A stretch of DNA of 64,000 nt from Polytrichum commune. Taxonomy: Eukaryota; Streptophyta; Polytrichopsida; Polytrichales; Polytrichaceae. A program made the translations under genes and the position numbers. Within the stretch, counting starts at the first letter, position 1, and the number at the start of each line of letters is the position of its first letter. Shown piece by piece: positions 45,510 to 57,019 of this stretch. The DNA lies in assembly GCA_950295325.1 (NCBI GenBank), contig OX485808.1, positions 10,602,501 through 10,666,500 of the forward strand, read 5' to 3'. Below the pieces are notes generated by a model, which was not told where the DNA came from, made no database searches, and was given only the letters and a program-made list of their open reading frames with translations.

Positions 45510-45665
45510 TAGGGAGTTACATGATGGTTCTTTTCCAAATGAAGAGGTTGCGATTAAGCGGCGATTAAAAAAATTCCGATGATTTACAGTTGTTTGTCAT
45601 AAAGTTCACAGTGTATAGTTAGAGTGCTCCTAATAACGAGAAATCCCATAATGAAAGGAGCATTG
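45510..45665 (+). repeat. Dispersed repeat with conserved short frame (copy 2)
   Basis: The frame ELHDGSFPNEEVAIKRRLKKF ends in TGA and is followed by AGTTGTTTGTCATAAAGTTCACAGTGTATAGTTAGAGTGCTCC, matching copy 1 at 8280-8440. Differences at the DNA level partly preserve similar residues. Confidence 0.45.
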
Positions 45666-46911
45666 TGTTCAAACAAACAAAACAAAATTATGCTCGTACA
45701 TTGTACTGGCATGAATGTGAGCCCGTTATCCAAATGCTTAACATGGCGGACCATGTTGTAGCATGAGGAGTTATGCCTCTTTGGAGCATTGTGTTCATGA
45801 GATACTTGGTCCCACGAAATGCAGCCAAGGGGTTGTGTGAATGTTATGCCAATTGAAACATGACTAGAATGATTATGTGAGTGACCACAATGTGTTCTAC
45901 AATGATCAACATGATGGTGGTGAGGTTGTCACCTCACCGTTCCCACCTGTTTTGAGAACGATGTACGGAAAATGCGAGTTGTCGGGCTTGGACCACATGG
46001 GACTGCATTCAAATGATTCATGATTCATAGGCATGGGTGCAACAAATTGGAGTGGCATGGGTCCAAAGTAGTAGGATACATAGGTATAATGGGAAAGCCC
46101 GATAGCATGTCGAAGCCAAAGAGCTCATGTTCACATTGGTCTTATCGATGTTAACTTTCTTTCTTTCTTGAGTGAGTGACCTTAGCAAATTCTACTATAA
46201 TTAATTCCTCACTTTAACTTTCATGTGGGTTGTATGAAATTTAAATCATAGAATCTCATTCTATACATAGGATCTAACGTGCGCCTCCACTATCTTACCT
46301 TTCATGGAAAGAAACGTACAAAACAGGAAGAAATTGACGTCAATACAAATAAGGAATAGTGTCGGTTTGAGTAGTAAGAATATTTTGAATAGTGTCGGTA
46401 TTTTTGAATGATAGTGTTGCTATGAATAGTAATTTCAAAGAATAATATTGAGATGAACAGTGTTTCATGTGAATATTCCTAGAATGAACGGCAATCCCAT
46501 GCGCATAGTGCTAGGAGTATAACTCCACCCAAATTTCCAAGTTTAGCCTAAATGTATGAATAATAAACAACTATTTCATTTGTTGTTTGAGGGGCCCACC
46601 GAATATAATTAACATATTCCAGGGTCATGAACCAACCCACATGGCTGAATAATGTTATGAAGGTTTTCCATGAAAGACAAAAAAAAATTATGCATCTTGC
46701 AGGCAAGAAGGAAGGAAGAAGAATGCAAGTTCATGTTGATGATGAGATCACATAGATCAGGGCTAACACAAATGAAATGTTCACATCTACTTATTGTGGG
46801 GGAGGCTTGGACATTGGTCTCCATTGCTTAAACCTTCTTTGACTGCATTCTAATTGTGGGGAGCTTAGTATCTAAGAAGAAGTTAGGATAAAGAGGAGGA
46901 GGTGAAAGCTA
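45666..46911. other. Anonymous stretch
   Basis: At about 46365-46465 the word (A)ATAGTGTYG recurs several times with spacing of about 25-30 bases. No gene or element end recognised. Confidence 0.35.
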
Positions 46912-47497
46912 CACTAAATGTTGTATTTAGTGTCACCCATTCTATTGTCTTGCTCAATAGCAATTGTAAACCGCCCGTGTAGCAACACCAACACTAAAAT
47001 GGAAACCTAACATTATTTGTCATTCCTTGTAAAGGAATTTGGGCATTATAGATATGCAATGTCACAATTAATGTCACTTGTTAGGTGATTTTTCATCCAA
47101 ATTTCAATCATCCTTGATAGTTTTTATTTTTATTTTTATTTTTAAAAAATGGAACACAAGAGGTGTTTTTGAAAACCTAGCTAGTTTTTCCATCAAGTAG
47201 AGGGAAGATTTCATAGTTGAGAATCGAACTGCCAATCACTATGTTCAATTTTGAGTACCTCTCCACTGTCATCCAATGATTTAGAATCAACTCGGACCCA
47301 TCCTTAATAATAATTCATGACATAATATTTGAGATGCAGAATGTATCACACTTTGTTTGAATAATTGACATTTGGATGAACTAAAACCAAGTTGGGATGA
47401 CACTACTTGTAAACTTGTTAATAAGCAGTAGTCACACTAGAAAAGTTACCGCAGCTACATAGAGTACCATATGACATTGAATACAATCTACGGTCTA
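46912..47497. mobile_element. TA-flanked CACTAAAT-type MITE (copy 6), interrupted by a SINE
   Basis: The left end CACTAAATGTTGTATTTAGTG follows TA. The interior matches the copy at 17665 on both sides of the SINE at 47120-47298; in the 17665 copy CACCCTTGACAATAATTC is continuous at that point. The right end is worn near 47497. Confidence 0.7.
47120..47298 (-). mobile_element. tRNA-derived SINE, copy 4 (short)
   Basis: Flanked by CATCCTTGATA (47109-47119) and CATCCTTAATA (47299-47309), an 11-bp duplication with one mismatch. The reverse strand holds a worn B box (GAGAATCGAACTGCC) and the CCTCTCCACTGTCA A-box region. A (TTTTTA)n tail is at its left. The usual 3' body is missing, so this is a short or truncated form. 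Confidence 0.82.
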
Positions 47498-50400
47498 CTA
47501 ATTGATATTGAAGAATTACTATCAATTATCTTGCATTCATTGAGATTCATTGAGATTCTCAAATTTGTGGGTTCTTCTTCTTCTTCTTGCCCTCCCCCCT
47601 TAAGGTCTCTTCCACTCCCCTAGAGGTTTAATTCCCAATGATTGACTTAAGGATGGATGAACCGTTTCCAATAAGTGTTCAAAACATTGTTCACTCTTCA
47701 CTCTTCTACTTGCTTTACTATATGGTGTTAATCCACGTGTTATATATATATATATATTGGTATCCCTTGGCATGGTAGGCACTTCAATACCAAAAATGAT
47801 TTTTAATTTCTTCTAAATAGGTGATGAAGAAATTCTCCAACTACTTGTTGTCTTGGTTATAATCCACCCCTCCACTATGGATGATGCACATTCCACTCAT
47901 ACGAGAGAGTGCAAGATTCAAGGTGTTCAACTTTGAAAAAGACATTAGTCTTTGAAAGCACTCTAGTTTCTCATGATGTTCGTTTCGAGATTATAGAGTT
48001 AGACTGGAACGAAGATGAAGGAACACATTGTTCATGCCGGACCCAACATCGGAGTTATCTCTTCCTCTCTTTTGAGTGCAAGAGCCTCACACATTAGTGA
48101 GATATAAGCAGCAATCAATATTCTCCATCATTATACATACAAACATATGTATGTATCTAGTATTTAGATAATCTCAAAATTTTTGACCGATTTGAAATGA
48201 ATTGCCGCCGCATGCCCGCTTTAATATCTCCACTGTGATGCCACAAATCTGCACACATCATGTCCATGGTTTTTTTAATATACACTTGCCTACATATTAG
48301 CTAAATAGCAAGTAACAACCGAGTACAAGTAACAACGCTTGAAACACAAGTATTTACATTTTCAAAACCACAAATTTTAAACTCATCAAAAGTCCGATAT
48401 TACTTAAACGCCAGTTAGTATCAACCCTAGTTTTAAGACAAAAAGGTTAGATTGTAAAATTTAAAAATAAAAATTGAATATCGTATCATCTTTTCATAGT
48501 TGGAATCATCATGAACACCCCCAAAATTAACTTTCTTAAAAAAATTAAGTTACCAAAATTTGGATGAATATATCCCTATTAGGATAAAAAAAAAATTGAA
48601 CATCATCCATAGGTGGCTTCACCACTCCATGTATGTATGTATGTATGGTATTTCCTTAATAGTACCTCTTTGGAGTCATAGAAGTAGTGCTCGGATCTAG
48701 AAGTATAGTCGTATTGCCTATTTCCAATCGAGACCCCATCATGAACCTATAGGGTGTCATAATTTTGATCAAGCTTGGACTAAATTTCGATCATGCTAGA
48801 ACCGATGATGGCATGACACATGTCCTTGGTTTGAGTGCTGAGGTGAGGAGAGCGGTTGAAATGAACAGTCGTGACAAAGTCTAGACATTGGTAATATGTT
48901 TGGGCCAACTTTTGGCTTCAAAAATTTATAATGATTTCAATTTAAGAAAAAAAATTACCAACCCTCTTGATTTCTATCTTCCTACATGGGGAAAAAGTTG
49001 TAGCACCTCATACTTCTTCAAATGTGGTGCACAATCTCTTAACCCCCAATGTTGTATGCGACCATAATCTAGTCATGACTAATTTGCTTTGACCCCTTTG
49101 ACACCAGTTCAGATGGTTTTTGGATTGTTTCAAGTACTCCTCTTGTTCATGTTTAGATCTACTATGTCCAAAAATGTGGATAATTTTCATTCAACAAAGT
49201 TATCTATTTTTGGATTAATTCAAACATGGGAATGTGCTCTCAATCAGTTTACAGTGGAACTGGTCCACAAACACTTGCTTGACATTTGTCACCTCCGCAA
49301 TTTAGGGGCAACATATCCTAAAGATGTTTTCTTTTAATCCCTATGTGCAAATGATTCCCAATTGATCTAAGAATTTGCAAGACACTCAAATACAACATAT
49401 CCTAAACATCTAGTATTGGAATTTCTTAGTTGGACATGTTGTTGGTGGGTGTAAATCCGTGTGGAAGGTGCGCAATTGCAGCACCGCTACCTCAAATCGC
49501 AAAGCTTCCCAAAAGTTCACAAAAGAATGGTTTCAAGATTTGTAAGGTGATTTGAGTAGGTAGATGGCCCCTTTTTTTGAACAAGGGTAACATTTTATCA
49601 TTTGGAGATGATGTGAGTGGAGGTCCGATCAAAAACCAACCCCAACTTAATATCTACATTGTTGCCCCTCAAGACCACTATTGACATTCCTATTATCATT
49701 TCCTACATAACAAAAAATCTTCACGTCTAAAATTGAGACTGTGAGTAGTCACCTCTAACATACAAACATATGTACGATTGGATGTGTCCCAAAAAGCTTT
49801 AGATGTTCAACTATGATCATTGAAATATGAGCTCACATTTTCTGGGCAAATTTGAGGGAAATTGGGCGTGGAAATTTAGGGATTAAGTGATCAATTATGG
49901 GCACCTCTATTCTATATTCATGGTGATTGTCTTGGATATGGCCATGCTCAATTGAAGAAGCGGAACGATTGACGGGTGGAAGTTCAAGTCCTCACTTGAG
50001 TATCTTATTACCATTTACGAGCCCTTAGAAGACTGAATCATGAGGATATTATTCTCTATCAAAACCACAATGATAGCTAGGCTGCTCCAAGTAACACAAA
50101 TGATGGCCATAAGTTATTGCAATTACTTGAACAAGGCCAGATCCAGGCCTGTGCTTTATAGTGAAGAAATTTAATATTTTCCCCAGAATTTTAAAGGAAG
50201 GATGCCCTATTATTATTATTATTATTATTATAGTGACAAATTTATTTCAATATATTTAGTTACAACATTATTTGAATTGTAAGGAATATCTAATATGTAT
50301 TCAATTTACCATAAATAAGTACTTGAGTTTTTCCGAACACATAGTGACTGTCTCAAAAGGATAACAATAATATTAAAAATATTGCCATTTGGATGATGCA

Positions 50401-51307
50401 GCATAACATTCTTCAATGGCTCATAGTCGTTCATTGGGACCAACACCACTAGCCATTGATCTTCAAATCTACACTTGAATGTTCAGCTCCCTATGAAGTT
50501 CAATGTAAATATGAAGCTTTGTTGGGAGAGGTTATTCATTGGAAACCTAAATGACATGCGTGGGTGACTATGATATAAAACCCAATATATATAAGAATTT
50601 TGTAAAGAAAAATAAATGTATATGTACTAACGGTAGGCTAGAAAATGGACTCATGTATTTATGCTAAGTTTTTCAGTTTAATGAGACAATGCTTCCACTA
50701 GATACACAAATGTATAAGTCATGAAATAAATAGACCTCTATTGCATAGACAAGTCATTGGGAACTATCACCATATGACAACGATGGATGAAACTAGCACA
50801 GTCATTATCAAAAAAAATCTCTAAACCTTAGGGCTGCCTTTTGTGACTCTAGATTTACTTCATAATTCTTAATAGCCTTTTTAAAATGTACAAACTAGAG
50901 AAAAGTAATACCTCACCCTTATGTATACTACGTACAGTAATGCCTCAAATAATACTCCTTATGACATTCACTTAGTTTGTACTTGGTGTGAAAAGTACCC
51001 CCCCCCCCCCCGGGTTATAGTAACAAGGTGACTAGAGGGATAGAAGCCATGTACTTTTGTGTGTGTTGTGTGTTAACATACTACAATGGCCAACTACATC
51101 TAGATTTCCACCTTACTTGGCAACCTCCCCATTTTGGACGGCAACTCCCTTACATATAATGGCAAGCGACCATGGAGAGCACACTAAAGAATGTTATGTG
51201 AACAAATGTGTGTTTGTTTGTTTCAGTTTATTCTTGAATGTCTAGGTATTCTTAGACGAGAGGGAATTGTCAAATATGAGTGGATCACTCTTTCATCCAT
51301 GTTTGGT
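47498..51307. other. Anonymous 3.8 kb stretch
   Basis: Simple repeats only: TTC at 47576-47588, TA at 47742-47756, GTAT at about 48631-48646, TTA/ATT at 50210-50231 and a C tract at 50997-51010. The DNA left of that C tract ends GGTGTGAAAAGTACC. Frames up to 82 codons (49089-49337) are featureless. No decisive repeat family recognised. Confidence 0.4.
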
Positions 51308-51578
51308 CCATGACGACCCTAAACTACCGGGTGATAGTGGAGAGGTACCCATTCCCAAATGGAGTGGTTGGCGGTTCGATTCCCGCTATGAAATCTTCTC
51401 TCTACTTGACCAAAAAATAAAATAATAATAATAATAATAAAAGCTAGCTAGGAAGCCAAGAGCCCATCCATTGCAAGGTAGGCAGTAAACTCCACCTTAC
51501 ATCACAAGGATTCTTGAGCAGGGTAGGGTCAACATGCTCAAATTCACGTCTGATTGTCCGATGTTGGTTATTTATTAA
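51308..51578 (+). mobile_element. tRNA-derived SINE, copy 5
   Basis: A box TAGTGGAGAGG at 51335-51345 and B box GGTTCGATTCC at 51373-51383, exact consensus matches. An (AAT)n run (51417-51441) occupies the position where copy 1 has (GGTA)n. The body ends ATGTTGGTTATTTATT. Nearly full length. Confidence 0.85.
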
Positions 51579-52512
51579 TTCCTCCATGTCAAAAAATGTT
51601 CACCTCTTATTTTGTTGGTGGTTGAATGATTCCAAATGTGTGTTCTTGAATAAATTTGGGATCTTGAAACTAACATAACATCATTTAGCCCAAGAGGATG
51701 CTTTGTGAGCCCTTTCATATTTTCCACATATTGTCTCACATATGCTCATCTCCCACAAGATCCAAATGGAAGTTGATGGGTGAATAAAAATGGCAATTGA
51801 TAGGTGGACCTCATAGACTACGTGTGACTAATTGTGGCAAAGTTTCATTTAGCTTTGATTAGTTGTTGTGCAATGTTGTCGATGAATTCATTTGTGCATG
51901 GTAATATACGACACGAGGATGACATGCATGTTGGAGCTCCATACACTTTCTTTGACCTTTACATACTTAATTGAATCACTTCAATGATGTCATGACTTAA
52001 CATAACTCATATCCATAACAATGTTTTGTGGGACTGACAATATTCCCATCAAACCTTGTTATGGATCTGAATAATGTTATGGAATTTCAATGTCAAATCA
52101 ACTTAAGAAAGCAACCTCTAGGCTACACACTATTTCATGACTTTTTTTTTAAAACATTGATGTATGAGAGGTACTGCGCTCTCCATATACAACAATTCTC
52201 TCTTACCGTATTATTGTGATAAATGACAGGTGCATACACTGGATGGACCAAGGGAGAATGCCCCTATGTAATTCAAATGCAACAATGAAGTAGTTTCAGG
52301 GGGCGGGGGCAGGGGCTGTAAAATAACGTGCATATTCATAGGATATTCTTCATAGTTGATGAACATTCTTAAAAACATACCCATTATATCCTGAAAATGG
52401 ATTCCCGATGTCCTAAATGTTTGTAACAATTTCATACAATTTTACTCTAGAACATTCAAATGGCTCTCCCTTCCTGTTTGGGAGAACACGTACACATGAA
52501 CTTCATCTACTA
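51579..52512. other. Anonymous stretch
   Basis: Nothing recognised. A short frame at 52028-52219 has no motif. Confidence 0.35.
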
Positions 52513-52850
52513 CACTAAATAGGTAGATTAGTGTTAGATGAAGATTAGTGTTAGATGCAATAGTTACCTAAAACACTAATTCTCAACTGATATTACAATT
52601 AGTGTTTGAATAGGGTTTGAACAAATTATACCTTTTACGAGGTTCTCATATTCTTCTTCCTTCAATTCTTCATTCCAAGATTTACAAAATATCATCTAAC
52701 ACTAAATGCGCTCATGTAAATATTTAAAGTTACTACTTGGTACAAATAGTGTTAGAGTTGACATTTAGTGTTCTAACACTATAGAGACAATTTACATTTA
52801 GCGTTTTCGTCGACTATTAGTGTTTCCAACACTAATCTACCTATATAGTG
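52513..52850. mobile_element. TA-flanked CACTAAAT-type MITE (copy 7, second subfamily)
   Basis: CACTAAATAGGTAGATTAGTG and (inverse) CACTATATAGGTAGATTAGTG ends, 338 bp, TA on both sides (52511-52512, 52851-52852). The interior is dense in AACACTAA/TTAGTGTT words, like the copy at 25588, so several internal pairs can fold. Confidence 0.8.
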
Positions 52851-52852
52851 TA

Positions 52853-53093
52853 GCATTTGCGGGGAAAGTAAGCTTAGTTGGAGATTTTCATAGTCTCCGG
52901 TGGAGTTGCAAAGATAACGTGTCAGCTTCATTAGACATGCATTGATGGAATGAAGGATGCCAGGCTCCTGCATATGATGTCATGTTTAAACATTCAGCTG
53001 ACATCGAGGTCGATTGCTTACTAAATGTCCATTTTAATTCCTAGCACATGAATGAAGGCACTCATTCATCGCGTTGCTTCTGCTTATTTAGGA
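52853..53093. other. Anonymous spacer
   Basis: Short unassigned DNA between the MITE and the pogo-like element. Confidence 0.35.
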
Positions 53094-54036
53094 CGGTGGT
53101 CCTACCTCTTTAATACGACACTCAATAATATGACAACCTCGATATGATGACGCAAATATTTTGTAAACCATACTTTCTAGTTAAAATCTACCTCTATGGT
53201 ACGACCGTGACATCATTAATATGATACTTCTAGACACCCAAAAGGGTTATATTATAGAGGTGATAAATGCATATATGTGGGTCCTGTACAAGTATGAGTA
53301 CATAGTTAATGCAGAATTTATGTGACTTTCATATGTGAAATGTAGATGAAAGAAATCTTAATGTAATATGTTGTTAAAGCACGAGAACTAAGGGAACTAT
53401 TTTTTTTTGTTTTTTTAATCTCAAAACCTAATCAAGAGACTCGTTAGATTATGTCTCGTTCATAACAATTTCCCACCTAAATCCTAAACCAAGGTGCACA
53501 TTCTACTTTTTAGCACTTTAAAGTCAATATTTATCATATCACTTTGATCTATACATTGGGATAGAGAATAGAGCCACCTAGTTTTGACCCTAATGCAAAG
53601 CTCCTGTGATGAAATCAGCAGATGCTCAACAACATGCTCAATTGTTAACTTCAATTTTCAATTTTTTTTTTCTATGGACAACCCATTAGAGTTTACTCCT
53701 GCATACGTAATGAAGTTGCATGCCATATCAGAGAAGCTCAATAAGATACATGTTGCTAATTTGAAGCAGCAATATCAATGGACTATCGATTCCTTCTTCA
53801 GGTCCACATAGATTTCATGAGAAAAAATTGCATGAATATATATATTTATCTTTGACATTTAAAAAAAACATTATCTTGCATATGTGGCAAAATATCTAAT
53901 GTGCGTTTTCATGAAGTGAAGTATCTCATTATTGTGACAAAGAGGTCCAATTTGTCATATTACTCAATATGTGAGACGTTGATAATATGACGGTTTTCTC
54001 GTTTCCCAAACGTGTCATATTAAATATGGAGGACTG
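53094..54036. mobile_element. Pogo/Tigger-like (Tc1/mariner) element remnant
   Basis: The right end, read inward on the minus strand, is CAGTCCTCCATATTTAATATGAC directly beside TA (54037-54038); the left end reads CGGTGGTCCTACCTCTTTAATACGACAC. Both ends are full of TAATATGAC and TACGAC words in repeated order, a layout known from plant pogo-like elements (CAGT-ended, repeating AATA-rich termini). The 943-bp length is far too short for an intact transposase, but a short C-terminal-like frame survives (53584-53811). The left TA is offset by three bases, so the left end is approximate. Confidence 0.65.
53584..53811 (+). pseudogene. Possible C-terminal scrap of a pogo-like transposase
   Basis: The frame includes SRCSTTCSIVNFNFQ and, after an in-frame Met, NPLEFTPAYVMKLHAISEKL and ends KQQYQWTIDSFFRST. 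Helical segments ending in a (T/I)DSFF tail resemble the C-termini of many pogo/Tigger-type proteins as I know them. No DDE catalytic core or CENP-B DNA-binding domain is present. The assignment depends largely on its position inside the CAGT-ended element. Confidence 0.4.
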
Positions 54037-54357
54037 TAGTTCGAGAGAAAGGATCATAAGCACTTGAAGAGGTTCCTAGAAACCATTCAAACCCTGACAT
54101 GATAACATCTAAAGAGCTCCTTTTGTGAGCTGCACATGCATTTAATATGACAAAGGGGCTTTTTTTTCTTTAAGAAAAAATCTGTTCATTGTTACATTCT
54201 ACCATGCATTACAAGCTTATTATGAGAAAAGAAAAGGCACCTTGTCTTGCACCGGTCAATATTTTTGCAAATTTACTATAGTGGTAGATTTTTAGAAATT
54301 TTTCCGGTGACAAAAGACATTTTTCACCAACGCAAGATGAGGTGCTTAGGTCTCATT
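54037..54357. other. Anonymous spacer
   Basis: T/A tracts around 54160-54180; nothing else seen. Confidence 0.35.
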
Positions 54358-54550
54358 TGAGGAGAGAGGGAGAGAAAGCATCACATACGAGCATCTCTTT
54401 TTCCATCGATTTGACACCAGTGTAAGCTTTGAAGACCTAAATTAGTCTGGTCCAAGCCATTTCATGTGAATTGGCCACAAATTATAGGGGATTTGAGGTT
54501 TTATGTTGAATGATGAGAGGTACCCTCATATTCCATATTTCCCTCTTTCC
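54358..54550. mobile_element. GA-ended MITE (copy i)
   Basis: GGAGAGAGGGAGAGAAAGCATCACATACGAGCATCTC at the left; ATGTTGAATGATGAGAGGTA ... ATATTTCCCTCTTTCC at the right. Shortened interior; the CATTCATCC part of the left repeat is damaged. Confidence 0.65.
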
Positions 54551-54789
54551 ATGTGACAAGGCCAGTGAGTGCCATCCAGGTGCACGAAAATGCATTGAAA
54601 TAGTCTAGGTGGAAGCACCCAATTTTGTCATTTCATGTAAATTTCTTAGGTTAGATAAGAACATGAGTAGTTGTATGTGAATCCCATAGCACACAGGTCT
54701 TCTCTAATTGTAAAAATAATAGCTTGGAGTGATAAATTTACCAATTTCTCAGTTGCATATGACATGTGCTTTGGGACTTATATGTTGTG

Positions 54790-54960
54790 CATTCTATATC
54801 CGATTTGGTGTGGCAATAAATTTGATGTGTTTTGATCACTAGAGTGGCCTTTAAGACTTGCCATGTAGCAACAAGTATCCCATTGCACGCGACTTTCTTT
54901 AGTTACCACCCAATGATTCCTTAAAGAGGGTGATGGGAGATGGACATTAACAAGTTATTT
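54790..54960. repeat. Dispersed repeat (third copy of the 23890 family)
   Basis: GACTTGCCATGTAGCAACAAGTATCCCATTGCACGCGACTTT, then ACCACCCAATGATTCCTTAAA, in the same order as at 23958 and 24479. An (ATTT)n run follows at 54957-54978. Confidence 0.5.
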
Positions 54961-55353
54961 ATTTATTTATTTATTTATATTTAGAACCATTAGTGCCATG
55001 TTAATGTTAGATTCAGGCACGTCTACCTTAACAAGGCTCATTTTCACGTCAATAAAAACACCAATGATCATTTATTTTATTTTTAAAAAGAATGGAAGGG
55101 GAGTGGAAGTGACTTCATAAAACCGAAGGGAAAACAACCAAACCTAACCATGCTCCCAAGTCTAGGAGCACTAAGGTTACTATAAAAGGAAGGGTGGGGG
55201 TGGGGGAGGGGTGAAGTCGACTCCCAATGGAAGTGATTAAGGTCGCCCAATACAAAGCACCTCACCAACACACCAAATTTTAACAAACTCGGTCTAAGAA
55301 GCTGTTCATTTTTTTGCACTCCTAAATTCCACGAATCTCATAACTTGACTTCC
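54961..55353. other. Anonymous stretch
   Basis: Includes an (ATTT)n microsatellite at the start and a GGGTGGGGG patch at 55193-55211. No gene. Confidence 0.4.
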
Positions 55354-55356
55354 TAA

Positions 55357-55861
55357 GGGCCACTTCACACACGAGACTGAGAGCCCGTGACCATCACACT
55401 TCAAGCACTCTCCTTGGTGTAAAAGGCAGAGCCGGTCCAAGTTCGCTTCACATATGCTTGAGGGACCAACAAAGTACATGAATGCAAGATGGAATGTAAG
55501 GAATACATGGATTCCTACACGGCATCAAATGGATCATGTTTCATGATCACTTGGACTAGTTTTCTAAAAACCACCTCTTGGAGGTAGGCCTAACACATCA
55601 AAACCGGGAGACCATGGCACTCCGAACGCTCACAACCGTTGGTTTATTCTAGTTTTATCATGTGGGAGGACCCGCATGATTCGAAATTCACTGAAATAGC
55701 ATTTGGTTGAGGGCCCAGTCACATATGGCTTCACACCACACTTGAGGCTCCATGACCACACTACATGAGTTTGGAGGTGTGTTGGGATGGCCTTTGGGCA
55801 CTTTCTTTTGGGCTCTCACAATTCCATGGTCACGGCTCTTGGCTCGTGACCGAAGTGGCCC
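55357..55861. mobile_element. Tourist-like MITE, copy E
   Basis: A 505-bp copy in the orientation of copy D, flanked by TAA (55354-55356, 55862-55864). Ends GGGCCACTTCACACACGAG and CGAAGTGGCCC. Interior matches copies A-D throughout. Confidence 0.88.
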
Positions 55862-55989
55862 TAAGGCCACACCCGCATGGGAGGGTGCCACTCCCAACCA
55901 ATGGTCGGGGAGAACCGGCAGTTAGTTACAAATGAACCGGTTGAGTTTGAGAAATAACCGGTTGAAGCTCAAGACCGCATGAAAATCAC

Positions 55990-56125
55990 CGTTCATTTTA
56001 GAGGAATGTATAGAATATACCCCAATTTAACAAAGGAAAACCGGAGGATGTCAAAATATAACCGGATGGACTTTCAAACACTAGGATTTCATCCGTTCAT
56101 GCCCAAAAATCTCCCCGATCGCCGC
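55990..56125. repeat. Dispersed repeat (copy 3 of the 14890 family)
   Basis: TTAGAGGAATGTATAGAATATACC, ATAACCGGATGGACTTTCAAACACTAGGATTT and CAAAAATCTCCCCG follow the other two copies. A pair of AACCGGTTGA words lies just upstream (55935-55975). Confidence 0.6.
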
Positions 56126-57019
56126 TCCCAACCCCTAGAACTCGTTGGATTAGCATCCACACCCTCGTTCGAAAAGGCTATCCTATATATTCCTACCACA
56201 CCCAATATGCCAAAGGGCCGGGGGTGTGGCACCTCCTCCATCGTGTCTTTTTTTTGTGTTTTTGTGTGAATATCTTGTCATGGCCCTGCTGCCCGCCCCT
56301 GCCACCACTCCCTACACACTTTGGCTCCCCATGGCTTTGTTCCTTGTGCCGTTTTTTCAACGACAAAACTGCCCGCTGTGACCCAGCCTGTGAGCAAATC
56401 TGCCCCTCATATATGCATCCCACGAGCACCGAATTATTCACACTTATTAATCACACTAACTCCCAAAAATTTATATTAAACTCACTATAAACCCCGGTTT
56501 TGTTTTGTTTTGTTGTTGCCCCCCCCCCCCCCCTCCCTCGTACACACTGACGACTGTCGCAACTTGCATCCTCGGCAAAGGCCGAGGCCCATGGCATTTT
56601 GACCCGTGTTTTGGCGGATCAGATCGCATGGGGCTGGGGCATAGAATAACACGCCCCGGGAGTTGTTTAAGGCGGGGGCTCTTAAGGCGGGGGTTTGAAC
56701 TTTGTTTGTATTCGACTCCACCCTGGACAGCCGCTCAACCCTCTGATCAATGACGTTAAAGGAACTGGAAGGCTTCCTCTGCACTTGTCACCAGGCGCTA
56801 AGCCTCCCTCTCCCTCCCTCCCTCCCTCTCCCCCTCCCTCCTCCATTTCTCTAAGTTATTATAAACTCCATGTCGCGAGCCATTCGTCAACCTGTTGCAC
56901 TCTGCAATTTTTAAAGCCGTTTCATACCCTAAAGTCGTAGGGGCTTGGACTTTACCTATGTAACTCCACCTGCTGCACCCGGCATGTTCCCGGGATCCTG
57001 TCTGTGCGCTCCCAAACAA
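56126..57019. other. GC-richer anonymous stretch
   Basis: A C tract of 14 (56520-56533), a pyrimidine tract (TCCCTCCC repeats, 56804-56845) and several GGCGGGGG or GCCGAGG words. Overlapping frames on both strands (88-99 codons) cancel each other as evidence. Higher GC could mark a gene-derived segment, but no exon was recognised. Confidence 0.35.
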
